NCBI GenBank assembly: GCA_023435985.1
Contig: JAEZKY010000320.1
Location: forward strand, 1 to 58,537
Source: Bacillota bacterium
GTDB lineage: Bacteria > Bacillota > Clostridia > Clostridiales > Clostridiaceae
DNA length: 58,537 nt
Reading direction: 5' to 3'
The position numbers were made by a program, and so were the translations under genes. Every line of letters begins with the position of its first letter. Position 1 is the first letter of the stretch. A model generated the notes under the pieces. The model saw only the letters and a program-made list of their open reading frames with translations, had not been told where the DNA came from and ran no database searches. Positions 35,000 through 43,165 of the stretch are shown in pieces.

Positions 35000-37018
35000 T
35001 TATTGAATCCAAGCTCCAGAAGCACTTAATACATAACCATCAACAGTTGTATTAGAAAGCATAGCGCCTGATGCATTTAAGTAGTACCAAGTACCGTTAT
35101 CATTTACCCATCCAGTAGCCATAGCACCTGATGATTTTAAGAAGTACCAAGTACCATTGTCGTTAATCCATCCAGTAGCCATAGCGCCTGATGTATTTAA
35201 ATAGTACCAAGTACCATTGTCATTTACCCATCCAGTAGCCATAGCACCTGATGATTTTAAGTAATACCAAGTGCCATTGCTGTTAAACCATCCAGTAGCC
35301 ATAGCTCCGTCAGCTCCAAGGTAATACCAAACACCTCCAACATCAGCCCAGTTATTAACTACTTTAGTTCCAGTTGCATCATAGTAATTCCAAGTTCCAT
35401 CTGCTAATTGAGTCCAACCAGGTGTCCCTGCTGCAGTTGTAGTAGTTGTTGTATCTCCATTATTAACAGTTGTGTAAACATCGCCATTATTTGCCCAAGC
35501 AATTAAGCTATTTGAATCGTAGACACTTATTGAATCTAATGAGCTGTCACAAGTATAAACTTCAGTCATATTACCATTTTCATATTCATAGATTTTTCCA
35601 TCTGCAACAACCCAAAGGTTCCCATCAACGTCGATATCATATGATTCTACTGGATCTGTATCTGAACCGTCATTTAAATCAACGCTATCATCAGAGTCTT
35701 TTTCCATGAGGTAAACATCAACTTTTGTGTCAGAAGATAATGTATCTCCAGAAGATTTATATCCAGGTGCAGTTTCATATTTTAATTTATCTTTCTTGAA
35801 GAGAAGAGTTGTTGCGTCAACGCTACTGCTGCTAGCATCAATAGCGACCAAGTTACCATTAGCTGCTACGAATTTTGGTTTGACTAATCCATCGTTAGAA
35901 GTTGCAGTTGCAATTGCATCAGCTTGCGTAGCATCAGCAGGATCTACTCCTAAGGCAGCTTTAACGGCAGAATATGCATCTGTTGCATCTGAACTATCAT
36001 ATTCATTACCATCTGCATTACCAAGTTCATAAGAGTCTACAGTTTTTGGAAGATAAGCATCGTCTTTTTGATCTCCTTGTGCTTTAGAAATCTTTTGAAC
36101 ATAAGTACGTACAGTAGTTGTAGCTGAGCCAGTGTCATTAGTACCACCAGTAACATAAGCTGATGCGCTTGTAGTAGTAGCAGTAGCTTTCGCATCAGCA
36201 GATGTATCAGTAATAGCAACTTTTACTAAAGCATATATATAATCTTTATCTTGTGTCAAAACAACAGGTTGTCCTGCTAATGTTGCTAATAATCCACTAT
36301 CACTATCAACGTCATCGTAGTTGTTGCTATAATTTTCAATTTTAACTGTTTTACCTTCTTTTGTACTATAGGCATATATATTTGCTAAATAAGAGGCATC
36401 TATATAATTACCAGAAATATCAGTAAAACCATATAAATATCCATTTGAATCTACATAATTATCTGCATCTGAACTAACTGGTTTAACTTTGTATGAATAC
36501 CAATTATCACTAAATTTGTTTCCAGGTAAAGTTCCTACTGCATTGTCATCTCCTGAATAACCTAAGTTATCTTCAGCAGTTAAACCACTTAAAGTATCAC
36601 CATATCTGCTAGCTTTCTTTAACTTAGTTTGTAATTTTGTTGCCGCAGTATCAATGTCATCTGATGGAGTAGTATCATCAGTTATGTTACCACTTGTCAA
36701 ATCAACTAAATATTGATCTGAGCCATCATTAGCAAATGCATATTTATCTTCATAATTTGTATTAAGATCTGCACTTGAAAGGTCATCTAATGCTTTATCT
36801 TGTGTTCCATCATTATAATAGATTTCATCAGTATCATCGCTGCTCTTATATCCCTGATATACATATTTTCCGTCTGAATATGCTATAGCACTTGTGATAT
36901 TACCATCACTGCTTTCTAATCTTGATGTAGTAGAATCTGCTGCCATAGCTGGAACTATTGATATAATTGAAGCAGCTGCTACTAATAAAGCTGTAATTTT
37001 ATTTTTTCTTTTAAACAT
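35000..37018 (-). CDS. secreted cell-wall-binding repeat protein
   Basis: 672 residues. Signal peptide MFKRKNKITALLVAAASIIS...AMAA, then a long acidic, Asp/Ser/Thr/Ala-rich body (30-530) of unknown fold containing many ISxYxY-like and DDSDD stretches. The C-terminus has choline-binding-type (CW_binding_1) repeats: GWTQLADGTWNYYDATG, then four 20-residue units such as GWVNDNGTWYYLNTSGAMAT. These repeats bind teichoic-acid or wall glycan. GGAGGAAAC precedes the start and a four-unit 11-bp array lies 60 bases upstream, as for the small RNAs. So it is a probable output of the two-component system. Confidence 0.85.
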   Translation of the reverse strand: MFKRKNKITALLVAAASIISIVPAMAADSTTSRLESSDGNITSAIAYSDGKYVYQGYKSSDDTDEIYYNDGTQDKALDDLSSADLNTNYEDKYAFANDGSDQYLVDLTSGNITDDTTPSDDIDTAATKLQTKLKKASRYGDTLSGLTAEDNLGYSGDDNAVGTLPGNKFSDNWYSYKVKPVSSDADNYVDSNGYLYGFTDISGNYIDASYLANIYAYSTKEGKTVKIENYSNNYDDVDSDSGLLATLAGQPVVLTQDKDYIYALVKVAITDTSADAKATATTTSASAYVTGGTNDTGSATTTVRTYVQKISKAQGDQKDDAYLPKTVDSYELGNADGNEYDSSDATDAYSAVKAALGVDPADATQADAIATATSNDGLVKPKFVAANGNLVAIDASSSSVDATTLLFKKDKLKYETAPGYKSSGDTLSSDTKVDVYLMEKDSDDSVDLNDGSDTDPVESYDIDVDGNLWVVADGKIYEYENGNMTEVYTCDSSLDSISVYDSNSLIAWANNGDVYTTVNNGDTTTTTTAAGTPGWTQLADGTWNYYDATGTKVVNNWADVGGVWYYLGADGAMATGWFNSNGTWYYLKSSGAMATGWVNDNGTWYYLNTSGAMATGWINDNGTWYFLKSSGAMATGWVNDNGTWYYLNASGAMLSNTTVDGYVLSASGAWIQ
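35054..35293 (-). repeat. four tandem 60-bp repeats coding 20-residue wall-binding units
   Basis: Within the 3' part of the wall-binding protein gene, each unit starts at a GW pair and ends AMAT or AMLS. DNA copies stay close to identical, so the number of copies could vary between strains. Confidence 0.85.
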
Positions 37019-37077
37019 AATGTTTCCTCCGTTAGTTAATATTTAATGTTTTGACACAATGTTATTTTTGCACCTAA

Positions 37078-37121
37078 AAATTAAAATTACATTAAAGTAA
37101 CATTAGAATAGTATTAGATTA
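37078..37121 (-). promoter_or_regulatory. 11-bp direct-repeat array D (four units, minus strand)
   Basis: Minus strand: TAATCTAATAC, TATTCTAATGT, TACTTTAATGT, AATTTTAATTT. It ends 60 bases before the wall-binding protein start, with a -10-like TATTAA about 36 bases after the array. Confidence 0.7.
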
Positions 37122-37243
37122 TATTTTTTCGTAAAGTAATAAATTCCCATAATGTATATTTTATCCTACGATTAATATGATGAGAATTTTTTATTTAGGT
37201 TGTGTAAAATACATTATATAAGTTTAGTAATAATATTATCCAT

Positions 37244-37287
37244 CATCCTAATGTTTTTCTAATATTATTTTAATATTATTTTAATGT
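37244..37287 (+). promoter_or_regulatory. 11-bp direct-repeat array B (four units)
   Basis: CATCCTAATGT, TTTTCTAATAT, TATTTTAATAT, TATTTTAATGT in perfect 11-base register. A -10-like TATTAA lies at 37326-37331, at the same distance as in array A. Confidence 0.7.
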
Positions 37288-37332
37288 TTGCATGTAAGAA
37301 TAAGAAATGTAAAAAATATTCATAATATTAAT

Positions 37333-37486
37333 CAAGGAAAAACATTTTGTTTGCTCTTTTAAATATTTTTTCTGGTTTTTTAATTTCTGTACGATTTGTG
37401 TAGAAATTTATATGAAAATTTTTAACATAATTTCCTGAATTTTAAAAAATATTGTCAGAAACTTTTGTTTCTGGCAATATTTTTTA
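37333..37486 (+). ncRNA. candidate small RNA B of the two-component island
   Basis: No coding frame. It begins CAAGGAAAAAC, has a hairpin AATTTCT/AGAAATT (about 37382-37408), and ends in a 14-bp terminator stem (AATATTGTCAGAAA with its complement at 37468-37481, one G-T pair) and T5. Against candidate A, the closing pair of the middle hairpin changes from G-C to A-T, a covarying change. Confidence 0.6.
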
Positions 37487-37627
37487 TTGTATCTACAATA
37501 CTACAGGTTATACTGTGGGAGCTTCCGCATATGAAAGGAAATAAATCTTTTATTTACTAAAATTATATGTGAATTTGCTAAACGCAATAAAAATAGTAAA
37601 ATGTGAAGCAAAAATTATTTTATAGGG

Positions 37628-37660
37628 AAATTTAAGGTTTTTCTAATCTAATTTTAATCT
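37628..37660 (+). promoter_or_regulatory. 11-bp direct-repeat array C (three units)
   Basis: AAATTTAAGGT, TTTTCTAATCT, AATTTTAATCT. No clear -10 at the distance seen in A and B, but TATATATAAT follows near 37769. It lies upstream of the PAP2 remnant and the intact phosphatase gene. Confidence 0.5.
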
Positions 37661-37786
37661 TTTGAGTTCATAATAACAAAGCAGAATAATTTGCATTAGA
37701 ACAATATGATTTACGTTAAAAATTGTTAAAAATCATAAAATCAAATTTTCTGATTACTAATTATCGCTATATATAATTTAGTACAT

Positions 37787-37999
37787 ACTGATTCTTCTCT
37801 TTCGGGAGCAGCAGTAGTATCAAATTATTTTAAAAAGTATAAATTAGTTTTCTTTGGATAAGCGCCTTTAATAGCTTTTTAGAGGTTATATTTATATGTA
37901 CATTACCCAACAGATGTATTAGAAGGAATTATTTTAGAATTAATATTGCAGCAAAGTGTCAATTGCTTTTCCACAATATATTATAGGAAGGACAGATAA
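37787..37999 (+). pseudogene. remnant of a PAP2-type phosphatase
   Basis: One frame reads TDSSLSGAAVVSNYFKKYKL, stop, APLIAF, stop, RLYLYVHYPTDVLEGII, and closes at 37999. The RLYxxVHYPTDVLxG segment is the third PAP2 signature (SRxY..VHYPTDVL), and the first segment corresponds to the region after PSGH. Two in-frame stops and absent N-terminus mark it as decayed. It sits immediately upstream of the intact PAP2 gene and contributes its ribosome-site region. Confidence 0.75.
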
Positions 38000-38001
38000 A
38001 A

Positions 38002-38595
38002 ATGAATATGGAACTTTTTAAAATAATAAATAATTTAGCAAATAAAAACGCAGTTTTAGATAAAATAATGATTTTCTTTTCTACAGATGTACCTTATATA
38101 TTTATGGCTATTATTGCAATAGTATTTATCGTTGGACTAACCCAAAAGAATTGCAGCTGCAGAAAAGCTGCTGTTAATACTTTTGTTATAGCAGTAATTA
38201 ATTTAATTTTAAGTTTTATCATAGGAAATATATATTATGTAGACAGGCCTTTTGTTCATAATAAAGTAAACTTATTAATTCCGCATGTACAAGATGCATC
38301 ATTTCCAAGTGATCATGCTACAGGAACCATGAGTATAGCATTAGGATTAGAAAAATACAATAAAGTACTTAGTATAATATTAACTATAATATCAATACTT
38401 GTAGGTTTTTCAAGGGTATATGTTGGAAATCACTATCCTATGGATGTTATTGGAGCATATATAATGGTTTCGATAACTATTTATATTTATAATTTGAAAA
38501 TAAGAAGTAAAGTTGATAATTTATATGAAATAGTTGAGAAGAAGATATTGACAAGATTGAGAATTGAATCGTTACAGGAGACTGTAAACAGATAA
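38002..38595 (+). CDS. BcrC-type undecaprenyl-diphosphate phosphatase (PAP2 family)
   Basis: 197 residues and about five membrane segments. The PAP2 motifs are YYVDRPFVHN (for K/RP), DASFPSDHATG with PSDH as in BcrC, and SRVYVGNHYPMDVIGAY. BcrC-type enzymes recycle the C55 carrier and raise bacitracin tolerance. A repeat array sits upstream of the remnant and DedA follows, which fits envelope stress. GAAGGACAG is a moderate ribosome site. Confidence 0.88.
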   Translation: MNMELFKIINNLANKNAVLDKIMIFFSTDVPYIFMAIIAIVFIVGLTQKNCSCRKAAVNTFVIAVINLILSFIIGNIYYVDRPFVHNKVNLLIPHVQDASFPSDHATGTMSIALGLEKYNKVLSIILTIISILVGFSRVYVGNHYPMDVIGAYIMVSITIYIYNLKIRSKVDNLYEIVEKKILTRLRIESLQETVNR

Positions 38596-38644
38596 GTTAG
38601 GCTGATGAGTCTGTTCATAAGAAAATCGGCCCCAATAGGCACTT

Positions 38645-38682
38645 AAAAAAGATAAAAGAAATTAAATCTTTTATCTTTTTTA
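38645..38682 (+). terminator. terminator after the PAP2 gene
   Basis: AAAAAAGATAAAAGA pairs with TCTTTTATCTTTTTT around a short loop. Confidence 0.85.
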
Positions 38683-38822
38683 TATTACTTTTTAATCTTT
38701 GAAATAACGAGAGAGTTTTTAAGGTAAAGTAAATTTGTTTATCATAGAAGTAGTTGTATTTTTTGGGTAATAGGGAAAAGTAAGAATGAGCTGTTGAATT
38801 TGTTATATGTGAGGTGAAGGTT

Positions 38823-39428
38823 TTGGGATTTGTAATCGAATTATTTAATAATTATGGATATGCTGTTTTATTAATTGCTTTAATATTGGAACTGATAGCA
38901 TTTCCTTTGCCAGGGGAAGTTCTTATGACCTATTGTGGATATGTTATATATGAGGGGAAAATGAGTTTAATTATAAGTATAATAATTGCTACATCTGGAG
39001 TATGTATAGGCGCTACATTATCATATTTTATTGGGAGAATATTGGGAGAATCTTTTTTTAAGAAGCATGGACATTATGTTCATATGGATAAAAATAGATT
39101 AGATAAAATATCAATATGGTTCGAGAAATATGGTAAAAAGTTATTAGTTGTAGCGTATTTTATTCCAGGGATACGGCATTTTGCCGGTTACTTTTCAGGT
39201 ATTTCGGAGATGTCATATAAGAAGTTTTCAGTTAATGCTTATATAGGAGCATTGATATGGACTACTACCTTTATTTCATTGGGAAAATTCTTAGGACTTA
39301 ATTGGCACGCATATCATGGGATACTAAAAAAATATTTGTTAATAGGAATTTTAATTTTTATTATAATTGCCATTTCTATATACCTTTATAAGAGTCATAA
39401 AGAAAGAATACTTAAATGTAATTATTAA
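38823..39428 (+). CDS. DedA family membrane protein
   Basis: About 201 residues and several hydrophobic segments. Family motifs are LIAFPLPGEVLMTYCGY at the start, GATLSYFIGRILGES, and FIPGIRHFAGYFSGISEM with the conserved Arg. Members include UptA, a flippase returning undecaprenyl phosphate; other DedA proteins move phosphatidylethanolamine. Next to a BcrC-type phosphatase, C55-phosphate recycling is a reasonable inference. GAGGTG favours the TTG at 38823 over the GTG at 38814. Confidence 0.85.
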   Translation: MGFVIELFNNYGYAVLLIALILELIAFPLPGEVLMTYCGYVIYEGKMSLIISIIIATSGVCIGATLSYFIGRILGESFFKKHGHYVHMDKNRLDKISIWFEKYGKKLLVVAYFIPGIRHFAGYFSGISEMSYKKFSVNAYIGALIWTTTFISLGKFLGLNWHAYHGILKKYLLIGILIFIIIAISIYLYKSHKERILKCNY

Positions 39429-39494
39429 TCTTGAATAATTTTTAATAGTGGAAGGTGGATTGATGTTTTCAAGATTATACTAGGAGTGAACTCC

Positions 39495-39655
39495 ATGGGG
39501 TTCATATTTGCAATATTGTCTGAAGTGTTTGCAGTACTTACATCTATACTAGCCAAGATAAGTATTATATTGAGGTAATTGATTCCAATTTAACTACTGC
39601 TATACGAACTATAGTAGTAGTTTAGGCAGTCTAATTTTAAATTGAATGTGGCTGC
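39495..39655 (+). pseudogene. N-terminal remnant of an EamA/DMT-type transporter
   Basis: An ATG behind TAGGAG starts MGFIFAILSEVFAVLTSILA, then a frameshift is needed to continue IEVIDSNLTTAIRTIVVV before stops. The two halves align with the first 45 residues of EamA transporters (..LSAxFAALTSILAKIGI..DSNLATAIRT..). The rest is gone. A GGCAG/CTGCC hairpin with T4 follows. Confidence 0.7.
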
Positions 39656-39703
39656 CTTTTAATATACAAATTCATATGTCAAGTTTTGATTTATGAAGAA
39701 ATG

Positions 39704-40318
39704 TTAATTGAAGAATTCGATTATACCAAGTATTATTAGTAATATTCCTGAAATTAAAGGACCATATTTTCCTAAAAAAGTACCTAATACATTATTTCCT
39801 ATAGTTTCGCCAAGCTTAATTGTAAGAATACTTAATATAAATGTAAATATAACAGTAAGTTGAATGCTTACGCCTGTTATACTTGCAGCTACTCCAGTAC
39901 CTAAGTTATTAAAGGTCAATTCTAATGCTACAAGTAGAGCTTCTTTCATGTCTATATCACCAGAACTGTCTAAATCAGATTTTTCAGCATACTTAATCAT
40001 ATCGTTGATATCTTTTAATGCAAGTTCCTTTGAATTTTTATTATATTTAAATTTAGTTACACTTTCAATTACAAAATATCCTCCTAATAAAATAATAATT
40101 CCAGCTCCAAAGCTATTCGTTATATATTGAGGTAAAAATTTTGAAATATATATTCCAACGGACATAGATAAAAATGTACCTGCAGATGTTATAATTGCAA
40201 TTATGAGATTTGCAATTATTCCTATCTTTATTTTTTTTAGTCCATATGCAGTACCAACAACTACGTTATCTAGATTTGAAGATAAACTGAATAATAATGA
40301 AGATAAAAATAATATCAT
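39704..40318 (-). CDS. ytaF: YtaF-type sporulation membrane protein with EF-hand-like loop
   Basis: 204 residues with about six membrane segments, of the MntP-related YtaF family. The central soluble loop has AEKSDLDSSGDIDMKEALLVAL, which matches the D-x-D-x-S-G-x-I-D-x-x-E calcium-type loop of EF-hands. Family members are expressed in sporulation and thought to move metal ions. AAAGGAAAAACTC favours the ATG at 40318. Confidence 0.85.
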   Translation of the reverse strand: MILFLSSLLFSLSSNLDNVVVGTAYGLKKIKIGIIANLIIAIITSAGTFLSMSVGIYISKFLPQYITNSFGAGIIILLGGYFVIESVTKFKYNKNSKELALKDINDMIKYAEKSDLDSSGDIDMKEALLVALELTFNNLGTGVAASITGVSIQLTVIFTFILSILTIKLGETIGNNVLGTFLGKYGPLISGILLIILGIIEFFN

Positions 40319-40575
40319 AATATGAGTTTTTCCTTTTTGCAATTTATATTCTAATTATATGTATATGGATGCAAATATATATTGTGCTTAAGAGTTTATA
40401 ACGTAAATAAAATAATCTTCAAGTGTAACATGTGAAGCTAGTATAGCTTTTCTTTATGATAATAAGGTACTTAAAATTACCATAAATAAAATTATAAAAT
40501 AAGAAAATAATAAGAAATAAAGGCTTTCATGGTTAATAATTAAAAGCAAACTAAGTAACAATAGGAGGAAAATAA

Positions 40576-41301
40576 GTGAAGAATAAATTAAAGAATATTT
40601 TATTCCTTACTATGAGTGTATTTCTTATTATTTCTATATTTAATGAAAATATCTGGAGCGTTTCTGCAACATCTAAAGCTACAAGTAAAAAGGTAATTTA
40701 CTTAACCTTTGATGATGGACCTAGCCCCATAGTAACAAATGAAATTCTCGATGTATTAAAAAAGTATAAGGTTAATGCAACATTTTTTCTAATAGGCGAC
40801 CAGATTAAATGTAATGAAGATGTAGTAAAAAGAATTTATAATGAAGGAAACAGTATAGGGCTTCATAGTTATACTCATGATTATAAAGAGATTTATGGCA
40901 ATGAAGATACATTTATAAAAGAAATGATTCAATGTCGTAACGAGATAAACAGAGTTATTGGAATTTCACCCAATATACTTAGATTTCCTGGCGGCAGTGC
41001 GAACCATCTAAATAAAAGTTTTTTAAAAAGATTACATGATAATAATTTTAAGGTATACGATTGGAATTTAGATGCGACAGATGGGGTAAACCCAAGACTT
41101 TCACCTAATAAGATATATAGAAAAGTTAAAAAGGGAAGCGGAAAATTACAAACTATAATACTTCTTATGCATTGCACGAATGCAAATGAGAATACATATA
41201 AGGCTCTTCCTAAAATAATAAAGTATTATAAATCGCGAGGATATGAATTTGCTACTATTAATGAGAATACCCCAGAATTATATTTCCCTATAAAAGAGTG
41301 A
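40576..41301 (+). CDS. secreted polysaccharide deacetylase
   Basis: 241 residues from a GTG behind AGGAGG. Signal peptide (about 1-33), then a NodB domain with the catalytic Asp pair in YLTFDDGPSP, metal histidines in GLHSYTHDY, LRFPGGSAN, and DWNLDATDG. A late His lies in IILLMHCTNANENT. Known members remove N-acetyl groups from peptidoglycan (PgdA/PdaA-type); which sugar here is not certain. Confidence 0.92.
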   Translation: MKNKLKNILFLTMSVFLIISIFNENIWSVSATSKATSKKVIYLTFDDGPSPIVTNEILDVLKKYKVNATFFLIGDQIKCNEDVVKRIYNEGNSIGLHSYTHDYKEIYGNEDTFIKEMIQCRNEINRVIGISPNILRFPGGSANHLNKSFLKRLHDNNFKVYDWNLDATDGVNPRLSPNKIYRKVKKGSGKLQTIILLMHCTNANENTYKALPKIIKYYKSRGYEFATINENTPELYFPIKE

Positions 41302-41447
41302 ATATAAAACATTTATGTTACAAGAATAAAATTACAATTAGGATGTCTATTCGATAAATAAATATCCAGATGTAAAATGCAGAAAAACAATTGCAACATA
41401 TAAAGAATTTCAAAATAATAATTTATATTAGAATCTTAAAATAATAA

Positions 41448-41476
41448 TTGAAAAAGTATCTTTTATAATATATAAT
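41448..41476 (+). promoter_or_regulatory. promoter of the His leader
   Basis: -35 TTGAAA (41448-41453), 17-base spacer, -10 TATAAT (41471-41476), 30 bases before the leader ATG. Confidence 0.7.
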
Positions 41477-41506
41477 AATGACAATTAAATCTCAGGAGGA
41501 AAAATT

Positions 41507-41557
41507 ATGAAAGCATTTAATATGAAATTAATAAATTTCATACATCATCATAGGTAA
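41507..41557 (+). CDS. histidine leader peptide
   Basis: 16 residues, MKAFNMKLINFIHHHR, behind a strong AGGAGG site. Three consecutive CAT codons (41543-41551) lie just before the stop, as in classic His attenuators. It is followed by mutually exclusive hairpins, a terminator, and a histidyl-tRNA synthetase gene. Confidence 0.85.
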   Translation: MKAFNMKLINFIHHHR

Positions 41558-41681
41558 GACTTGGTCTGTTTAAAAGCAGATGCAAGTCTATAAATTGTAG
41601 GCTTGTATCTGCTGATGGTGATGAATTAAATGTTAGTAGTAATTTGTAAACCATGCAGGATACGCCTGCATGGTTTTTTAT
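41557..41681 (+). promoter_or_regulatory. His attenuator: alternative hairpins and terminator
   Basis: AGACTTG (41557-41563) can pair with CAAGTCT (41583-41589). The same CAAGTCT is also part of AGCAGATGCAAGTCT (41575-41589), which pairs with AGGCTTGTATCTGCT (41599-41613). The terminator is a 12-bp stem (AAACCATGCAGG at 41648-41659, complement at 41665-41676) with T6. A ribosome stalled at the His codons would cover the first arm and change the fold. Which fold frees the terminator is not settled by eye. Confidence 0.75.
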
Positions 41682-41734
41682 ATATTAAAGTAAAAATAAG
41701 TTTGTGGAATAAATGTTAGGAGGAGAATAGAATT

Positions 41735-43030
41735 ATGAAAAGTAATAAAATACAGCCAAGTATATTACCAGGCTTTATGGAGCTATTGCCTAAGGAACAA
41801 AAAATATTTAAGGATATATTAAGAAAGATAACAAAGGTATATGAGGAGAATGGATTTTTAGAAATGGACACACCTATTATTGAAAAATCAGAGGTGTTGC
41901 TTGCTAAGAGTGCAGGAGAAACAGAAAAGCAGGTTTACAGATTTAATAAAGGAAATAATGATTTATCTTTGAGATTTGATTTAACAGTGCCTTTTGCTAG
42001 ATTTGCTGCTCAACATTTTAATGAAATTATATTTCCGTTTAAAAGATATCAGGTTGGAAAAGTTTTTAGAGGAGAAAGAAATCAAAAGGGAAGATATAGA
42101 GAGTTTTATCAGTGTGATATTGATATTATAGGAAAAAATGAACTTAGTATTAATAATGATGCCTTAGTAATAAGCTTGGTATCAAAGGGATTTAAAGCTA
42201 TTGGCCTAAAGAACTATAAATTTCAAATAAATAATAGGAAAGTATTAACTGGGATTTTAAGGAGTTTAGAAATAATAAATACAACTGAGGTTATGAGATT
42301 AATTGATAAGTACGATAAAATAGGAGCTGAAGAATTTAAACAATCTTTAGATGAATTGGTTGGAAAAGAAAAAGCAGATGCTATTAATGAGATCATCAAC
42401 ATTAATGGAAGTAATGAAGAAATAATTGAAAAATTAAAGAAATTAAATATAAATTCAGAGGAATTTGAAAAAGGTATTGAGGAGCTTGCCTCGGTTGAAA
42501 AAATGCTAAAGCTTTTTGGAGTAGAAGATAAAGAGTATGTAATAAATTTAAAGATAATAAGGGGACTTGATTATTATACAGGAACAGTATTTGAGACATT
42601 CTTAGTAGGAAATGAAAACTATGGTTCTATATGTTCAGGGGGAAGATATGATAACTTGGCTCAAAATTACACAGATAATATCCTGCCTGGAGTTGGAATA
42701 TCAATTGGTCTCACAAGGTTATTTTTTGTGTTAAAAGAAATAGGGTTTATTGATAATTATAAAGTTGAAAAATCAATAGAGTATTTGATTATTCCAATTG
42801 GAAATACCTTAGAATATTGTGGTGAGGTATATAAGAGACTATTGGAAAAACAAAAATATACAGAGATATATCTTGAAGACGATAAACTTAAGAAAAAACT
42901 TAACTATGCCAATAAATTAGAAATAGCAAATATAGTGCTTGTTGGAGAAGAGGAAGTTCTAAATAGACAAGTGAAACTTAAAGATATGTCTAGTGGAGAA
43001 GAAAAGATAATCAATATTGATAAAATTTAA
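41735..43030 (+). CDS. hisS: histidyl-tRNA synthetase (possibly second copy)
   Basis: 431 residues. Class II catalytic core: motif 2 VFRGERNQKGRYREFYQCDIDIIG, His-binding motif RGLDYYTGTVFE, GGRYDNL and motif 3 GVGISIGLTRL. A C-terminal anticodon-binding domain (about 335-431) is present, so it is a charging HisRS rather than HisZ. N-terminus PGFMELLPKEQ replaces the GTxDxLP common in housekeeping clostridial HisRS. Its attenuator control suggests an extra, starvation-induced enzyme (inference). Confidence 0.88.
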   Translation: MKSNKIQPSILPGFMELLPKEQKIFKDILRKITKVYEENGFLEMDTPIIEKSEVLLAKSAGETEKQVYRFNKGNNDLSLRFDLTVPFARFAAQHFNEIIFPFKRYQVGKVFRGERNQKGRYREFYQCDIDIIGKNELSINNDALVISLVSKGFKAIGLKNYKFQINNRKVLTGILRSLEIINTTEVMRLIDKYDKIGAEEFKQSLDELVGKEKADAINEIININGSNEEIIEKLKKLNINSEEFEKGIEELASVEKMLKLFGVEDKEYVINLKIIRGLDYYTGTVFETFLVGNENYGSICSGGRYDNLAQNYTDNILPGVGISIGLTRLFFVLKEIGFIDNYKVEKSIEYLIIPIGNTLEYCGEVYKRLLEKQKYTEIYLEDDKLKKKLNYANKLEIANIVLVGEEEVLNRQVKLKDMSSGEEKIINIDKI

Positions 43031-43165
43031 AAAACTATGAGCATTATGGAAGAAAATTTTAAAGCTATTAATAAATGTGACATGCAGTTGTCAGTTTTGC
43101 CTAATTATAATAAGAAAGTAAGAATCAAAATCAAGTATTGATTCTAAAATAAGGAGGATATTTTT

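Noticed and set aside
35020..35320. CRISPR-like regular repeats
   Set aside because: Units are 60 bp, contiguous and in frame with a protein repeat; there are no spacers.
35470..36219. Rightward and other-frame reading frames inside the wall-binding protein gene
   Set aside because: They are shadows of a low-complexity, repeat-rich gene with signal peptide and wall-binding repeats on the minus strand.
38600..38640. CTGATGAG followed by GAAAA, like a hammerhead ribozyme core
   Set aside because: No stem II can form between the two core boxes and no stem I/III partner is present.
41480..41734. T-box leader for the HisRS gene
   Set aside because: No T-box bulge sequence or specifier stem is seen; a coding leader with three His codons and a terminator explains the region.
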